DNA from: Burkholderiaceae bacterium | Lineage (GTDB): Bacteria > Pseudomonadota > Gammaproteobacteria > Burkholderiales > Burkholderiaceae_C | Assembly: GCA_031276435.1 (NCBI GenBank) | Contig: JAISNB010000011.1 | Coordinates: 1-34,573, forward strand | Direction: 5' to 3' | Length of the DNA stretch: 34,573 nucleotides | Shown: one piece after another, positions 1 to 9,354 of the stretch | How positions within the stretch are numbered: the first letter of the stretch is position 1 | How the letters are laid out: every line of letters begins with the position of its first letter | Position numbers and translations under genes: made by a program | Notes under the pieces: model-generated | The model's input: only the letters and a program-made list of their open reading frames with translations | What the model was told of the DNA's origin: nothing | The model's database searches: none

Positions 1-2
1 CT

Positions 3-185
3 TGCGCGCGCAGAAGAGCAAGGCAAGCGGTTGCGCAAATGGATGCGGCGGCGGGCATTTTTCTTGTTCAGGGCCTGTTTGCCAAAGGCTCGCGGGCCGA
101 CAGGCAGGGGGACTGGAGCGCAATCATGCGCGCGACCCAGCCAGACACCCGAAAACCGTTGCAGCAAGCCCCGCAGCCAGGTTGA
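3..185 (+). CDS. Possible 3' end of an upstream gene (partial)
   Basis: This frame is open from the window edge to a TGA at 183-185, giving about 60 residues with a protein-like start (AAAGIFLVQGLFAKGSRAD) and a Gln/Pro-rich end. I do not recognise a family. The two other forward frames are also open across much of this stretch because GC is high, so coding status rests only on amino-acid composition. If real, it is the tail of a gene that starts before the window, on the same strand as the methyltransferase that follows. Confidence 0.25.
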   Translation, partial: CARRRARQAVAQMDAAAGIFLVQGLFAKGSRADRQGDWSAIMRATQPDTRKPLQQAPQPG

Positions 186-211
186 CAATTGCAGGCGCCG
201 GTGGGCATGAT
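182..211 (+). promoter_or_regulatory. Candidate sigma70 promoter for the methyltransferase gene
   Basis: A perfect -35 hexamer TTGACA (182-187) is followed after 18 nt by CATGAT (206-211), which matches 4 of 6 bases of the -10 consensus. It lies about 60 nt before the start codon of the methyltransferase gene. The TGA inside TTGACA would also be the stop codon of the preceding partial ORF. The weak -10 keeps confidence low. Confidence 0.3.
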
Positions 212-268
212 TGGGCAGGAGACATACACACGGGTTTGCTTGTCAAGCCCATAACAGGGAGTTTTCTT

Positions 269-1093
269 ATGCGAACCGAAGCGCCCAGACTATCGGCCAT
301 TCCCTCTACGTTGCGCATTCCGCTGACGGCGCGCGCCATGGGCGGCAGGCTGTTTCCGCGGTTGGCCGTTGACGATCGGTTTGCTGCCGATGCGCTGGCT
401 TATCTGGGAGACGACGGGCAGCAATGGCTGCGCGATTGGGCCAGTGTCTATGGTTCGCTGCGGCGCATTCATTATTTTCGCGATCAGGCGCGCGCTTTTC
501 TGGCTCGCGCCCCCGCCGCCTGCGTGGTCAGTCTGGGATGCGGGCTGAGCGACTATCTGCAATGGCTGGACAACGGCCAGATGCGCATGATCGATGCCGA
601 TTTGCCCGAGGTGATGGCGATCCGGCGCAAGATCATGCCGCCGCAAAACGCGCGCCACACACTGGCCGATCTGGACTTGAACGACGCGCACTGGTGGGAC
701 ACGCTGGGCCTGCCCGCCACGCGCGAGGCCGCGCCCGTGTGCCTGATGAGCGAAGGTGTTTTCATGTACTTGCAGCCCGCCGTGGTGCAAGCCGTGCTGG
801 GCACCATTGGCGAGCGCGCTCCGGTGGGGTCAGCGCTTATTGTGGACGCCATGTGCTGGCTGACGGTTGGCAATGCCAGGTACCACACTTCGGTCAGGCA
901 CACCGATGCCGAGTTTCACTGGGGACTGCGGCAACTGGCCGATCTCGTCGGCTGCCATCGGCGCTTTGTTTTGCGCGCCCGCCATTCGGTGATGGATGGC
1001 TACAGCCCGTTTTACGCCATGGCGTCTTCCGCATTCAGCCTTGCCGCGGGGATAGAGCCTTACGCCATTTACATGCTGGAAGTCAAGGCTTGA
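269..1093 (+). CDS. Class I SAM-dependent methyltransferase, leucine carboxyl methyltransferase (LCMT)-like
   Basis: This is a 274-residue protein. The ATG at 269 was chosen because AGGGAG lies about 8 nt upstream and the homologous-looking sequence begins here, although the frame stays open to the window start. Motif I of the SAM-binding Rossmann fold is VVSLGCGLS (residues 86-94). The acidic strand-2 region IDADLPEV (about 108-115) and the motif SEGVFMYL (161-168) are typical of the LCMT/Tcmp family, whose members methylate carboxyl groups of proteins or small molecules. The substrate cannot be read from the sequence. The gene stands alone and converges on the accessory patch downstream. 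Cytoplasmic, as no signal peptide or membrane segment is visible. Confidence 0.85.
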   Translation: MRTEAPRLSAIPSTLRIPLTARAMGGRLFPRLAVDDRFAADALAYLGDDGQQWLRDWASVYGSLRRIHYFRDQARAFLARAPAACVVSLGCGLSDYLQWLDNGQMRMIDADLPEVMAIRRKIMPPQNARHTLADLDLNDAHWWDTLGLPATREAAPVCLMSEGVFMYLQPAVVQAVLGTIGERAPVGSALIVDAMCWLTVGNARYHTSVRHTDAEFHWGLRQLADLVGCHRRFVLRARHSVMDGYSPFYAMASSAFSLAAGIEPYAIYMLEVKA

Positions 1094-1129
1094 TGGGGCG
1101 GCGGCGGCGCCTTCGCCAGCGTCGGCCAG

Positions 1130-1342
1130 TCAAGCAGCCGCTTTTTCGACGCCCACCTCGATCCACTGCCACTTCTTGAACTGCTGATCCTGTTCAATCA
1201 TCCGGAACGGCACCGGGTACAAGCGGCGCATCACGCCATCCTTGTTGATGCCCGCCACGCAGGATGTTTCGACATGCTTGGCGCTGGGCGAAGGATAGGT
1301 CTTCGCCAGAATCAGGATGCGTTCGCGTCGAACCAGCGCCAT
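1130..1342 (-). pseudogene. Truncated conserved protein with N-terminal KTYPSPSAK motif
   Basis: A 70-codon ORF with a good ribosome site (GGAGAG, about 8 nt before the ATG at 1342). It reads RERILILAKTYPSPSAK, then CVAGINKDG, LYPVPFRMI and QFKKWQWIEV, then stops abruptly after VEKAAA. From memory, this is the N-terminus of a conserved hypothetical family of roughly 200 or more residues whose genes occur in defence-type and accessory loci. In the full-length proteins the sequence continues after the WQWI...EK segment. The product is therefore probably a 3'-truncated remnant, although a short functional version cannot be excluded. It is the last member of a minus-strand trio with the decayed DUF262 gene and the HEPN-like gene. 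Function of the family is unknown to me. Confidence 0.55.
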
Positions 1343-1420
1343 TGCTTGCCTCTCCCGTAGTCTGATGCCACTGGCGTCCTTTCAGACGTCAATGGGTAAT
1401 GTTTCCAGTTGTTAAAACGA

Positions 1421-1576
1421 TCAGCAGTCCGTGGTGTTCCCAATGGACTTGGCACACACGGTGCCGATGCACTTCCCTGTCCGTCCAGACGCACTCGCGC
1501 GGCAGTCCGGCACGATGTAGAAGCACTCCCTGAAGGCCTACTCAATGCTGTATTTGTGGTTTTCAGTGCGGGCCAT
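1421..1576 (-). pseudogene. Decayed DUF262 (GmrSD N-terminal type) gene fragment
   Basis: Reading from ATG 1576 gives MARTENHKYSIE, then an in-frame TAG (1540-1538), then AFRECFYIVPD. After that the family signature YQREYVW can be recovered only by shifting frame. The DNA fits TAC-CAG-CGC-GAG-TAC-GTC-TGG with the A of CAG lost and both TAC codons changed to TGC; the shifted frame continues WTDREVH. The original frame then shows IGTV, matching the later FIGTVLV segment of the family, so the stretch between is deleted, and a TGA follows at 1421. Intact DUF262 proteins have a ParB-like nuclease fold and are often more than 500 residues long; GmrSD-type members act in restriction of modified DNA. 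At least one nonsense, one frameshift and large deletions make this a clear pseudogene. It starts 41 bp after the HEPN-like gene and precedes the truncated KTYP-family gene on the same strand. Confidence 0.62.
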
Positions 1577-1617
1577 GCTGGTGTCGTTCCTGTTTCGTTC
1601 TGCGTCGGGCTGCAACC

Positions 1618-2940
1618 TCAGTTGAGATGCTCGTTGAAAACCGCGAACTGCGCGGGATTGAACGCCGGGTCAAGCTCCACCGCTCTGGCACGCAGGAGCC
1701 GGTGATCGTCACGGGCACGCCTACGCTCCCATGTCTCCCTGTTGCCTTGAATTCCCTCGATGAGATCGATGCAATCGTCGATGGCATACCGGCCAAGCGC
1801 AGGCCGGATCACCTCTGCAAACCGCTGATCGGCAGTGTCATAGTTTCTGCTGGCAACGTAGTATTTGTTCGCCAGCCGGATCACCGCCTTGTCCCATTCC
1901 GGCGAATCGGACAGTTCCCCAAGAGACTCCCATGTTTCCCAATCAATCTGTGGGTAGGTTGTGCCAGTGATCCATTCACCCAACAGTGCAGCATGTTTTT
2001 CGCGTGAGCCGGAAAGGAACCAAGCCAAGCAGTGGGCCGATGGCTCTTGCTCGGCAGTTTGTCGGATCGATACCGTGGCGTGATCGGCCAACAAGCCGTA
2101 GATATGCGCCGAGCGCGACAGGAAGCGAATCAGGCACACAATGGGCGAGCCGCCCGTGGCTATCGTGCTGAAGTAGTCCTTGTCGGCCTCGATCTGCGCT
2201 TGGAACTGCGCCGGGTTGCGGTCATACAGCAAGCTCAATGCGCTGTAGTTGATGGCGCGGTTCTTCTCGTTCCGCTCATCTGCCAGCCGGAACACGAATT
2301 TCCACAGGGCTTTGAAGACGGCTTTCTCAACCTCTGGATTGAAGCGCTTGAAATACTTGCTCTCCAAGTACTCTTTCAGTTTCTTGCGGTCAATCGTGCC
2401 GGATGCCTGCATCAGGATGTTGGACGCCTGCTCAAGGTCTTCGGTCAGATCGTCTGCGATCTTCCTGGACAAGATTGGAGCCTTTGTGAGCAGGCCGTCA
2501 AGCGCGTTGCGGATGAGGGCGCGAACCGTGTCACGGTTCGGGCGATGCAATTGGAAATTGGCATTGACCACCGGATGCGCCGCAAGATGGCGCTGCTGTT
2601 GCAGGTACAGCAGATTCCCCCGCTCGGTGGTGTCCAGCAACTGGGTCTGCTCTGCCACCAACTCAACCAGCTTCGATTCCCATTCCGACGACCGTTCATT
2701 GGCCTGTTGCTGTTTTTTAACCTTGTCCAGAATGGATTTGGCCTTGGCATCGCCATAGAGATCGACGAGATGCTGGAGCTTGAACAGCAGGTCGCAGACC
2801 ACGACCGACCACAGCATCACAACCGCAGACCGATAGTTGCCCACCACGTAGCAACTCAATACCTCGGAGAAGTATTCCTTGCTGCGCGCATCGAAGATTT
2901 GCGTTGCGCGTTGCTCGATGGAGTATTCGTCCAGCATCAT
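1618..2940 (-). CDS. HEPN-like hypothetical protein (R-x4-H motif), possible defence effector
   Basis: An intact 440-residue, mostly helical, soluble protein. Residues 117-122 read RHLAAH: an Arg followed by a polar residue, with His five positions later, inside the helical context LLYLQQQRHLAAHPV. That matches the R-x4-6-H active-site motif of HEPN ribonucleases. An upstream helix (about residues 29-60, rich in V, L and C) would pack against it, as in HEPN domains. The C-terminal 280 residues are not recognised and show no nucleotide-binding or membrane motif. Two tandem ATGs (2940 and 2937) are possible starts; GGGAGG lies just upstream, and the first ATG overlaps the stop of a 17-codon ORF as ATGA. 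Base composition looks less GC-rich than in the flanking core operon, suggesting transfer. The HEPN assignment is inference from the motif; a structural role is also possible. Confidence 0.75.
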   Translation of the reverse strand: MMLDEYSIEQRATQIFDARSKEYFSEVLSCYVVGNYRSAVVMLWSVVVCDLLFKLQHLVDLYGDAKAKSILDKVKKQQQANERSSEWESKLVELVAEQTQLLDTTERGNLLYLQQQRHLAAHPVVNANFQLHRPNRDTVRALIRNALDGLLTKAPILSRKIADDLTEDLEQASNILMQASGTIDRKKLKEYLESKYFKRFNPEVEKAVFKALWKFVFRLADERNEKNRAINYSALSLLYDRNPAQFQAQIEADKDYFSTIATGGSPIVCLIRFLSRSAHIYGLLADHATVSIRQTAEQEPSAHCLAWFLSGSREKHAALLGEWITGTTYPQIDWETWESLGELSDSPEWDKAVIRLANKYYVASRNYDTADQRFAEVIRPALGRYAIDDCIDLIEGIQGNRETWERRRARDDHRLLRARAVELDPAFNPAQFAVFNEHLN

Positions 2941-2990
2941 GCCTCCCGACCGATGATTTCAACGTAACCAATCAGTTCTGTCACCGCCAT
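2937..2990 (-). CDS. Small 17-codon leader ORF coupled to the HEPN-like gene
   Basis: A strong ribosome site (AAAGGAG, 5 nt before ATG 2990) starts the peptide MAVTELIGYVEIIGREA. Its TGA (2939-2937) overlaps the first ATG of the HEPN-like gene in an ATGA arrangement. The HEPN-like gene has its own purine-rich site (GGGAGG) within the last codons of this ORF, very close to the start. The layout fits translational coupling. The peptide may be a regulatory leader or the remnant of a longer, deleted upstream gene; I do not recognise it. Too short for compositional proof of coding. Confidence 0.45.
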   Translation of the reverse strand: MAVTELIGYVEIIGREA

Positions 2991-3048
2991 CGCTGCTCCT
3001 TTGTACTTCATCTGCATTTGCCCGCTTGCCCCGTTTTGCCAGCCGCCC

Positions 3049-4868
<1,820 letters not shown>

Positions 4869-4872
<4 letters not shown>

Positions 4873-5888
4873 GGGTGTGTGCCGCGCCCGGGCGCGGAAA
4901 GCGGGGAAATGAAAGGAGATGGCGTCGGCGGCGTCACGGCAGGCGACGCAACCGAAAGGGTTTGCTCGATTTCCAGGGGCGAGAGCAGCCGGTCGGCAAT
5001 CAGCTCGCCTGCCTGGATGTGCGCCACGCCCAGCAGGGCGTGCGGGCGTTCGCCGAAGACGGCCACGCGCTGCGCGTCGGCCCAGGAGCCGCGGCGGCGC
5101 ATGCCGGCCAGAAAGCGCCCGGCTTCTTCGCCAGCCAGCGTGACGTGGCTGTGATCGGGCAGCAGGCATTCAATGGGCAGCAGCCGTTGCAGCCGCCCGG
5201 CTTCGGTCAGCGTTTGCAAGGCTTCGAGGGTGATGCATTGCGCTTCTGAAAACGGCCCGCTTGCCAGCCGCCGCAGCCGCGCAAGGTGGCCGCCGGTGCC
5301 CAGGGCGCGAGCAATGTCTTCGCCCAGCGTGCGGATGTAAACGCCCTTGCTGCAACGCACATGCAGATCGATTGTGTCGGGGCCGCCTGACCCCGGGGTC
5401 AGGCGCAGTTCATGGATTTCAACGCCACGCGGCGCGCGCTCGATGCTTTGGCCCGCGCGCGCGTATTCGTACAGCGCCTTGCCGTCTTTCTTGAGCGCGC
5501 TGTGCATGGGTGGCACTTGTTCAATGCGGCCCAGAAACTGCTGGCGCACGCGCTCCAGTTGCGCGGCGTTCAGCTCTGGCACTGCCGGGCGCGCCAGCAC
5601 TTGGCCTTCGGCATCGCCCGTGCTGGTGACCACGCCCAGTTGCACGGTGGCGGCATAGGTCTTGTCGGCGTCCAGATGCCCCTGGCTGAATTTGGTGGCC
5701 GCGCCAAAACACAGGGGCAGCACGCCGCTGGCCAGCGGATCGAGCGTGCCGGTGTGGCCCGCCTTTTCAGCGCGCAGCAGCCATTTGGCTTTTTGCAAAG
5801 CCTGGTTGCTCGATAGGCCAAGGGGCTTGTCCAGCAGCAGCACCCCGTGCACGGGGCGCCGCTGCACCCGCGCATGAGGAGCAGCCAT
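4869..5888 (-). CDS. truB: tRNA pseudouridine(55) synthase TruB
   Basis: A 339-residue enzyme that converts U55 in the T-loop of tRNAs to pseudouridine. The catalytic motif HTGTLDPLASG contains the nucleophilic Asp50. KTYAATVQLGVVTSTGDAEG and SKGVYIRTLGEDIA are also characteristic of the family. The start MAAPHARVQRRPVHGVLLLDKP is set at 5888, five bases after the rbfA stop; the frame remains open further upstream, but that stretch lies inside rbfA. The C-terminus is somewhat longer than in E. coli, with a Pro/Ser-rich tail that has no obvious function. The stop overlaps the typA start, so the two are probably translationally coupled. Confidence 0.96.
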
Positions 5889-5893
5889 CAGCG

Positions 5894-6271
5894 TCAGTCC
5901 CCGTCTTTGGAGCGCGAGGCCACGGCCTTGGCGATCAGCGCGTTCATGTCGGCGGCGCGCTCGGTGGTGCGGTCGAACACGAAGTGCAGTGTGGGCACGG
6001 TGTGGATGTGCAAACGTTTGAACAGGCCGTTGCGCAAAAAACCCGCCGCGGCGTTGAGCGCCTCGGTGGTCTCCTGGGCATCGCCCGCAAGCAGGCTGAA
6101 GAACACCTTGGCGTGCGCGTAGTCGGGCGTGACTTCCACGGCGTTGAGCGTGACCATGCCCACGCGCGGGTCCTTGACCTCGCGCGCGATCAGCTCGGCC
6201 AGATCGCGCTGGATCTGGTCGGCCACGCGGTAGCCGCGGTTTGGGCTGGACGATGGTTTGCGGGCTGCCAT
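5894..6271 (-). CDS. rbfA: 30S ribosome-binding factor RbfA
   Basis: The 125-residue KH-type protein binds the 30S subunit and helps maturation of the 16S rRNA 5' end and cold adaptation. The conserved start region RVADQIQRDLAELI and the block VTLNAVEVTPDYAHAKVFFS are visible, followed by LRNGLFKRLHIHTVPTLHFVFD. The ATG at 6271 (MAARKPSSSP) was preferred over in-frame upstream starts because upstream residues are low-complexity and family members begin near here. It sits 71 bp after infB and 5 bp before truB. Confidence 0.95.
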   Translation of the reverse strand: MAARKPSSSPNRGYRVADQIQRDLAELIAREVKDPRVGMVTLNAVEVTPDYAHAKVFFSLLAGDAQETTEALNAAAGFLRNGLFKRLHIHTVPTLHFVFDRTTERAADMNALIAKAVASRSKDGD

Positions 6272-6342
6272 GAGAGTTGCCGATGGTGGCGCTGCTGCTG
6301 GTGGTGCGCGCCCCGCATGCATTGCGGGCGCGCGCGCCGTCG

Positions 6343-9330
6343 TCAGAGCGTGCGGGCGATTTCCTTGATTTCAAAGAGTTCGAGCTGGTCGCCTTCCCGG
6401 ATGTCGTTGTAGCCCTTGAGCTTGATGCCGCACTCGAAGCCTTCCTTGACTTCGCGCACATCGTCTTTCATGCGCTTGAGCGACTCAAGCTCGCCGGTGT
6501 AGATCACCACGTTGTCGCGCAGCAGGCGGAAGTGCGCGTCGCGCCGCACCAGGCCATGCGTGACCATGCAGCCGGCAACAACGCCAATCTTGGAAGCGGT
6601 GAACACGGTGCGGATTTCCGCCGTGCCGATGACTTCCTCGCGCTGCTCGGGCGAGAGCATGCCCGCCATGGCGGCCTTGAGGTCGTCCACCGCGTCGTAA
6701 ATGATGTTGTAGTAGCGAATCTCGATGCCGTTGGCTTCGGCCAGCTTGCGCGCGCCCGCCTCGGCGCGCGTGTTGAAGCCAATAATCAGCGCCTTGGAAG
6801 CGACGGCCAGATTGACATCGCTCTCGCTGATGCCGCCCACAGCCGCGTACACCACTTGCACCTTGACCTCGCTGGTCGAGAGCTTTTGCAGCGATCCGGT
6901 CAGCGCCTCTTGCGAGCCTTGCACGTCGGCCTTGACGATGATGGGCAGCGTCTTGACCTCGCCCGCCGTCATGTCGGAGAACATGTTCTCCAGCTTGGCC
7001 GCCTGCTGCTTGGCCAGCTTGGTGTTGCGGAACTTGCCCGCGCGGTAGGTGGCGATTTCGCGGGCGCGGCGCTCGTCGCTGAGCACCATGAATTCGTCGC
7101 CCGCCTGCGGCACCTCGCTCAAACCCTGGATTTCAACCGGGATGGACGGGCCAGCCAGCGCCACCTGTTTGCCGTTTTCGTCGAGCATGGCGCGCACGCG
7201 GCCAAAGGTTTGCCCGGCCAGCACCACGTCGCCCGTCTTGAGCGTGCCCGACTGCACCAGCACGGTGGTCACTGGGCCGCGCCCCTTGTCGAGCCGCGCT
7301 TCAATGATCAGGCCCTTGGCCGCGGCCTGCACCGGCGCTTTCAGCTCCAGCACCTCGGCTTGCAGCAGCACTTTTTCAAGCAGTTCGTCAATGCCCTGCC
7401 CGGTCTTGGCGGAAACGGGCACAAAGAGCGCTTCGCCGCCGAATTCCTCAGGCACGACCTCTTCGGCCACAAGCTCGTTGCGCACGCGGTCGATGTTGGC
7501 GTCGGGCTTGTCGATCTTGTTGATGGCCACCACGATGGGCACGCCAGCGGCCTTGGCGTGTTTGATGGCTTCCCGGGTCTGGGGCATCACGCCGTCGTCG
7601 GCGGCCACCACCAGAATCACGATGTCGGTGGCCTGCGCGCCGCGCGCGCGCATGGCGGTAAAGGCCTCGTGGCCCGGCGTGTCCAGGAAAGACACCACGC
7701 CGCGCGGCGTTTCCACGTGGTAGGCGCCAATGTGCTGCGTGATGCCGCCCGCCTCGCCCGCGGCCACTTTGGCGCGGCGGATGTAGTCCAGCAGCGAGGT
7801 CTTGCCGTGGTCGACATGGCCCATCACGGTGACCACCGGCGCGCGCGGCAGCAATTCAGCCGATTGCGCCTGCACCTCTTCCTCGGTAAAGGCTTCGGGA
7901 TCGTCCAGCGTGGCAACCACGGCCTTGTGGCCCAGCTCTTCGACCACGATCATGGCGGTGTCCTGATCGAGCGGCTGGTTGATGGTGACCATTTGCCCGA
8001 ACTTCATCAACTGCTTGATGACTTCAGAGGCCTTGATCGCCATCTTGTGCGCCAACTCGGCCACGGTGATGGTCTCTGGCACGTGCACTTCGATGACGCG
8101 GTGTTCAACCGGCGCCGCCGCTGGTGCTGGCGCTGGCGCGGCATCGCGCGCGCCCCGGCGGTTGCGCTGCCCGCCGCCGCGCCAGTTGTTGCGGCCCGCG
8201 CCGCCGCCGTCGCTGCGGTTGGGCAGGCTTTTTTTCTGGGCCGGATCGCCCGCCCAACTGGAAGACAGCTTGGCCGATTTGACCTCTTTGGCCGCGCCCG
8301 CCGCTGCGCTGGCGGCTGGTTTGCGCGCCGCTGGCGCTCCGCCCTTGGCGTCCTTGCCCGCCGCTGCGCCCTTGGCCGCGCCCGACGGCCTTTTGGCTAC
8401 GAGCACCTTGCGCGGCTTGCTGAGCATGTCGCGGATGGCCTCGGCCTCGGCCAGCGCCTTGCGGCGGCGCTCTTCCATTTCGCTGGATCGCTCGGCCTCG
8501 TCGCTGGCGGCAGGGGCGGTGGTGGTGGCAGCAGCGGCTGGCTCTGCCACCTTGCTGGCCCTGGGTTTGGCGCTGGTGGCCGCTGCGGCGGCAGCGGTTT
8601 GCCCGGCTGGCGCTGTTGGCTCGGGCTTTGCTGGCCTGGGGCGCGCGTCTTTGTCTTTGTCTTTGGATGCCGCCGCCTGCTTTTTCGCCGTGGCTTTGGC
8701 GGCGGAAGCGGCTGCGGTGGCCGTGGCTGCGGCTGGTTCAGCCGCAGTCACTTGCGGCACTTCGGCGGCAGCAGGCGGCCTGGACTTGCCGGATTTGGAC
8801 TTTGGCTTGGCCTCGCTCTCGCCCCCGGTTTTTTGCGCGGCCTTGTTTTTCCGGTCTTCTTCCTGACGGCGAATCAGTTCGGCCTGGCGACGCGCTTCTT
8901 CCTCGCGGCGCGCGCGCTCGGCCTCGTCGATGACAACTGGCTGCTGCTGCTGCGCGGCTGGCGCGGCAGCGGCTGGCGGCTGCGCCTGGGCAGATGGCTC
9001 GGGCGCGGCGGTGGTGGCAGCGGCTTCGCCATCGCGTTTGACGAAGGTGCGCTTTTTGCGCACTTCCACCTGAATGGTGCGCGCCTTGCCGGTGGCGTCG
9101 GCCTGCTTGATTTCGCTGGTGGACTTGCGCATCAGCGTGATCTTCTTGCGCGCGCTTTCTTGCGCGCCGTGGCTGGACTTGAGGTGGCTGAGCAATTGCT
9201 GTTTGTCGGCTTCTGTCAGTGCGTCGCTGGCGGCCTTTTTCTTGACGCCAGCGGCCTGCAACTGCTCCAGCAGCACATTCGTGGGTTTGTTGAGTTCATT
9301 GGCGAACTCTGCGACAGTGGTATTTGACAT
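6343..9330 (-). CDS. infB: Translation initiation factor IF-2
   Basis: A 995-residue protein, longer than the 890-residue E. coli factor. It delivers fMet-tRNA to the 30S subunit and promotes subunit joining with GTP hydrolysis. The IF2_N subdomain (about 1-50, VAEFANELNKPTNVLLEQLQ) is followed by a very long Ala/Lys/Pro/Glu-rich linker, with a second IF2_N-like segment near 420-470. The GTPase domain has G1 GHVDHGKT (504-511), then DTPGHEAF and NKID, followed by the beta-barrel domains and the C-terminal fMet-tRNA binding domain. The start is 24 bp after nusA. The linker is the low-complexity part and accounts for the extra length. Confidence 0.97.
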   Translation of the reverse strand: MSNTTVAEFANELNKPTNVLLEQLQAAGVKKKAASDALTEADKQQLLSHLKSSHGAQESARKKITLMRKSTSEIKQADATGKARTIQVEVRKKRTFVKRDGEAAATTAAPEPSAQAQPPAAAAPAAQQQQPVVIDEAERARREEEARRQAELIRRQEEDRKNKAAQKTGGESEAKPKSKSGKSRPPAAAEVPQVTAAEPAAATATAAASAAKATAKKQAAASKDKDKDARPRPAKPEPTAPAGQTAAAAAATSAKPRASKVAEPAAAATTTAPAASDEAERSSEMEERRRKALAEAEAIRDMLSKPRKVLVAKRPSGAAKGAAAGKDAKGGAPAARKPAASAAAGAAKEVKSAKLSSSWAGDPAQKKSLPNRSDGGGAGRNNWRGGGQRNRRGARDAAPAPAPAAAPVEHRVIEVHVPETITVAELAHKMAIKASEVIKQLMKFGQMVTINQPLDQDTAMIVVEELGHKAVVATLDDPEAFTEEEVQAQSAELLPRAPVVTVMGHVDHGKTSLLDYIRRAKVAAGEAGGITQHIGAYHVETPRGVVSFLDTPGHEAFTAMRARGAQATDIVILVVAADDGVMPQTREAIKHAKAAGVPIVVAINKIDKPDANIDRVRNELVAEEVVPEEFGGEALFVPVSAKTGQGIDELLEKVLLQAEVLELKAPVQAAAKGLIIEARLDKGRGPVTTVLVQSGTLKTGDVVLAGQTFGRVRAMLDENGKQVALAGPSIPVEIQGLSEVPQAGDEFMVLSDERRAREIATYRAGKFRNTKLAKQQAAKLENMFSDMTAGEVKTLPIIVKADVQGSQEALTGSLQKLSTSEVKVQVVYAAVGGISESDVNLAVASKALIIGFNTRAEAGARKLAEANGIEIRYYNIIYDAVDDLKAAMAGMLSPEQREEVIGTAEIRTVFTASKIGVVAGCMVTHGLVRRDAHFRLLRDNVVIYTGELESLKRMKDDVREVKEGFECGIKLKGYNDIREGDQLELFEIKEIARTL

Positions 9331-9354
9331 ATCTTGTGCGAGTCTCCATGACCA

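Noticed and set aside
6277..9327. 1016-codon open frame on the plus strand opposite infB
   Set aside because: It mirrors infB exactly, is His/Arg/Gly-rich without domains, and arises from GC-rich codon bias. The minus-strand IF-2 reading is unambiguous.
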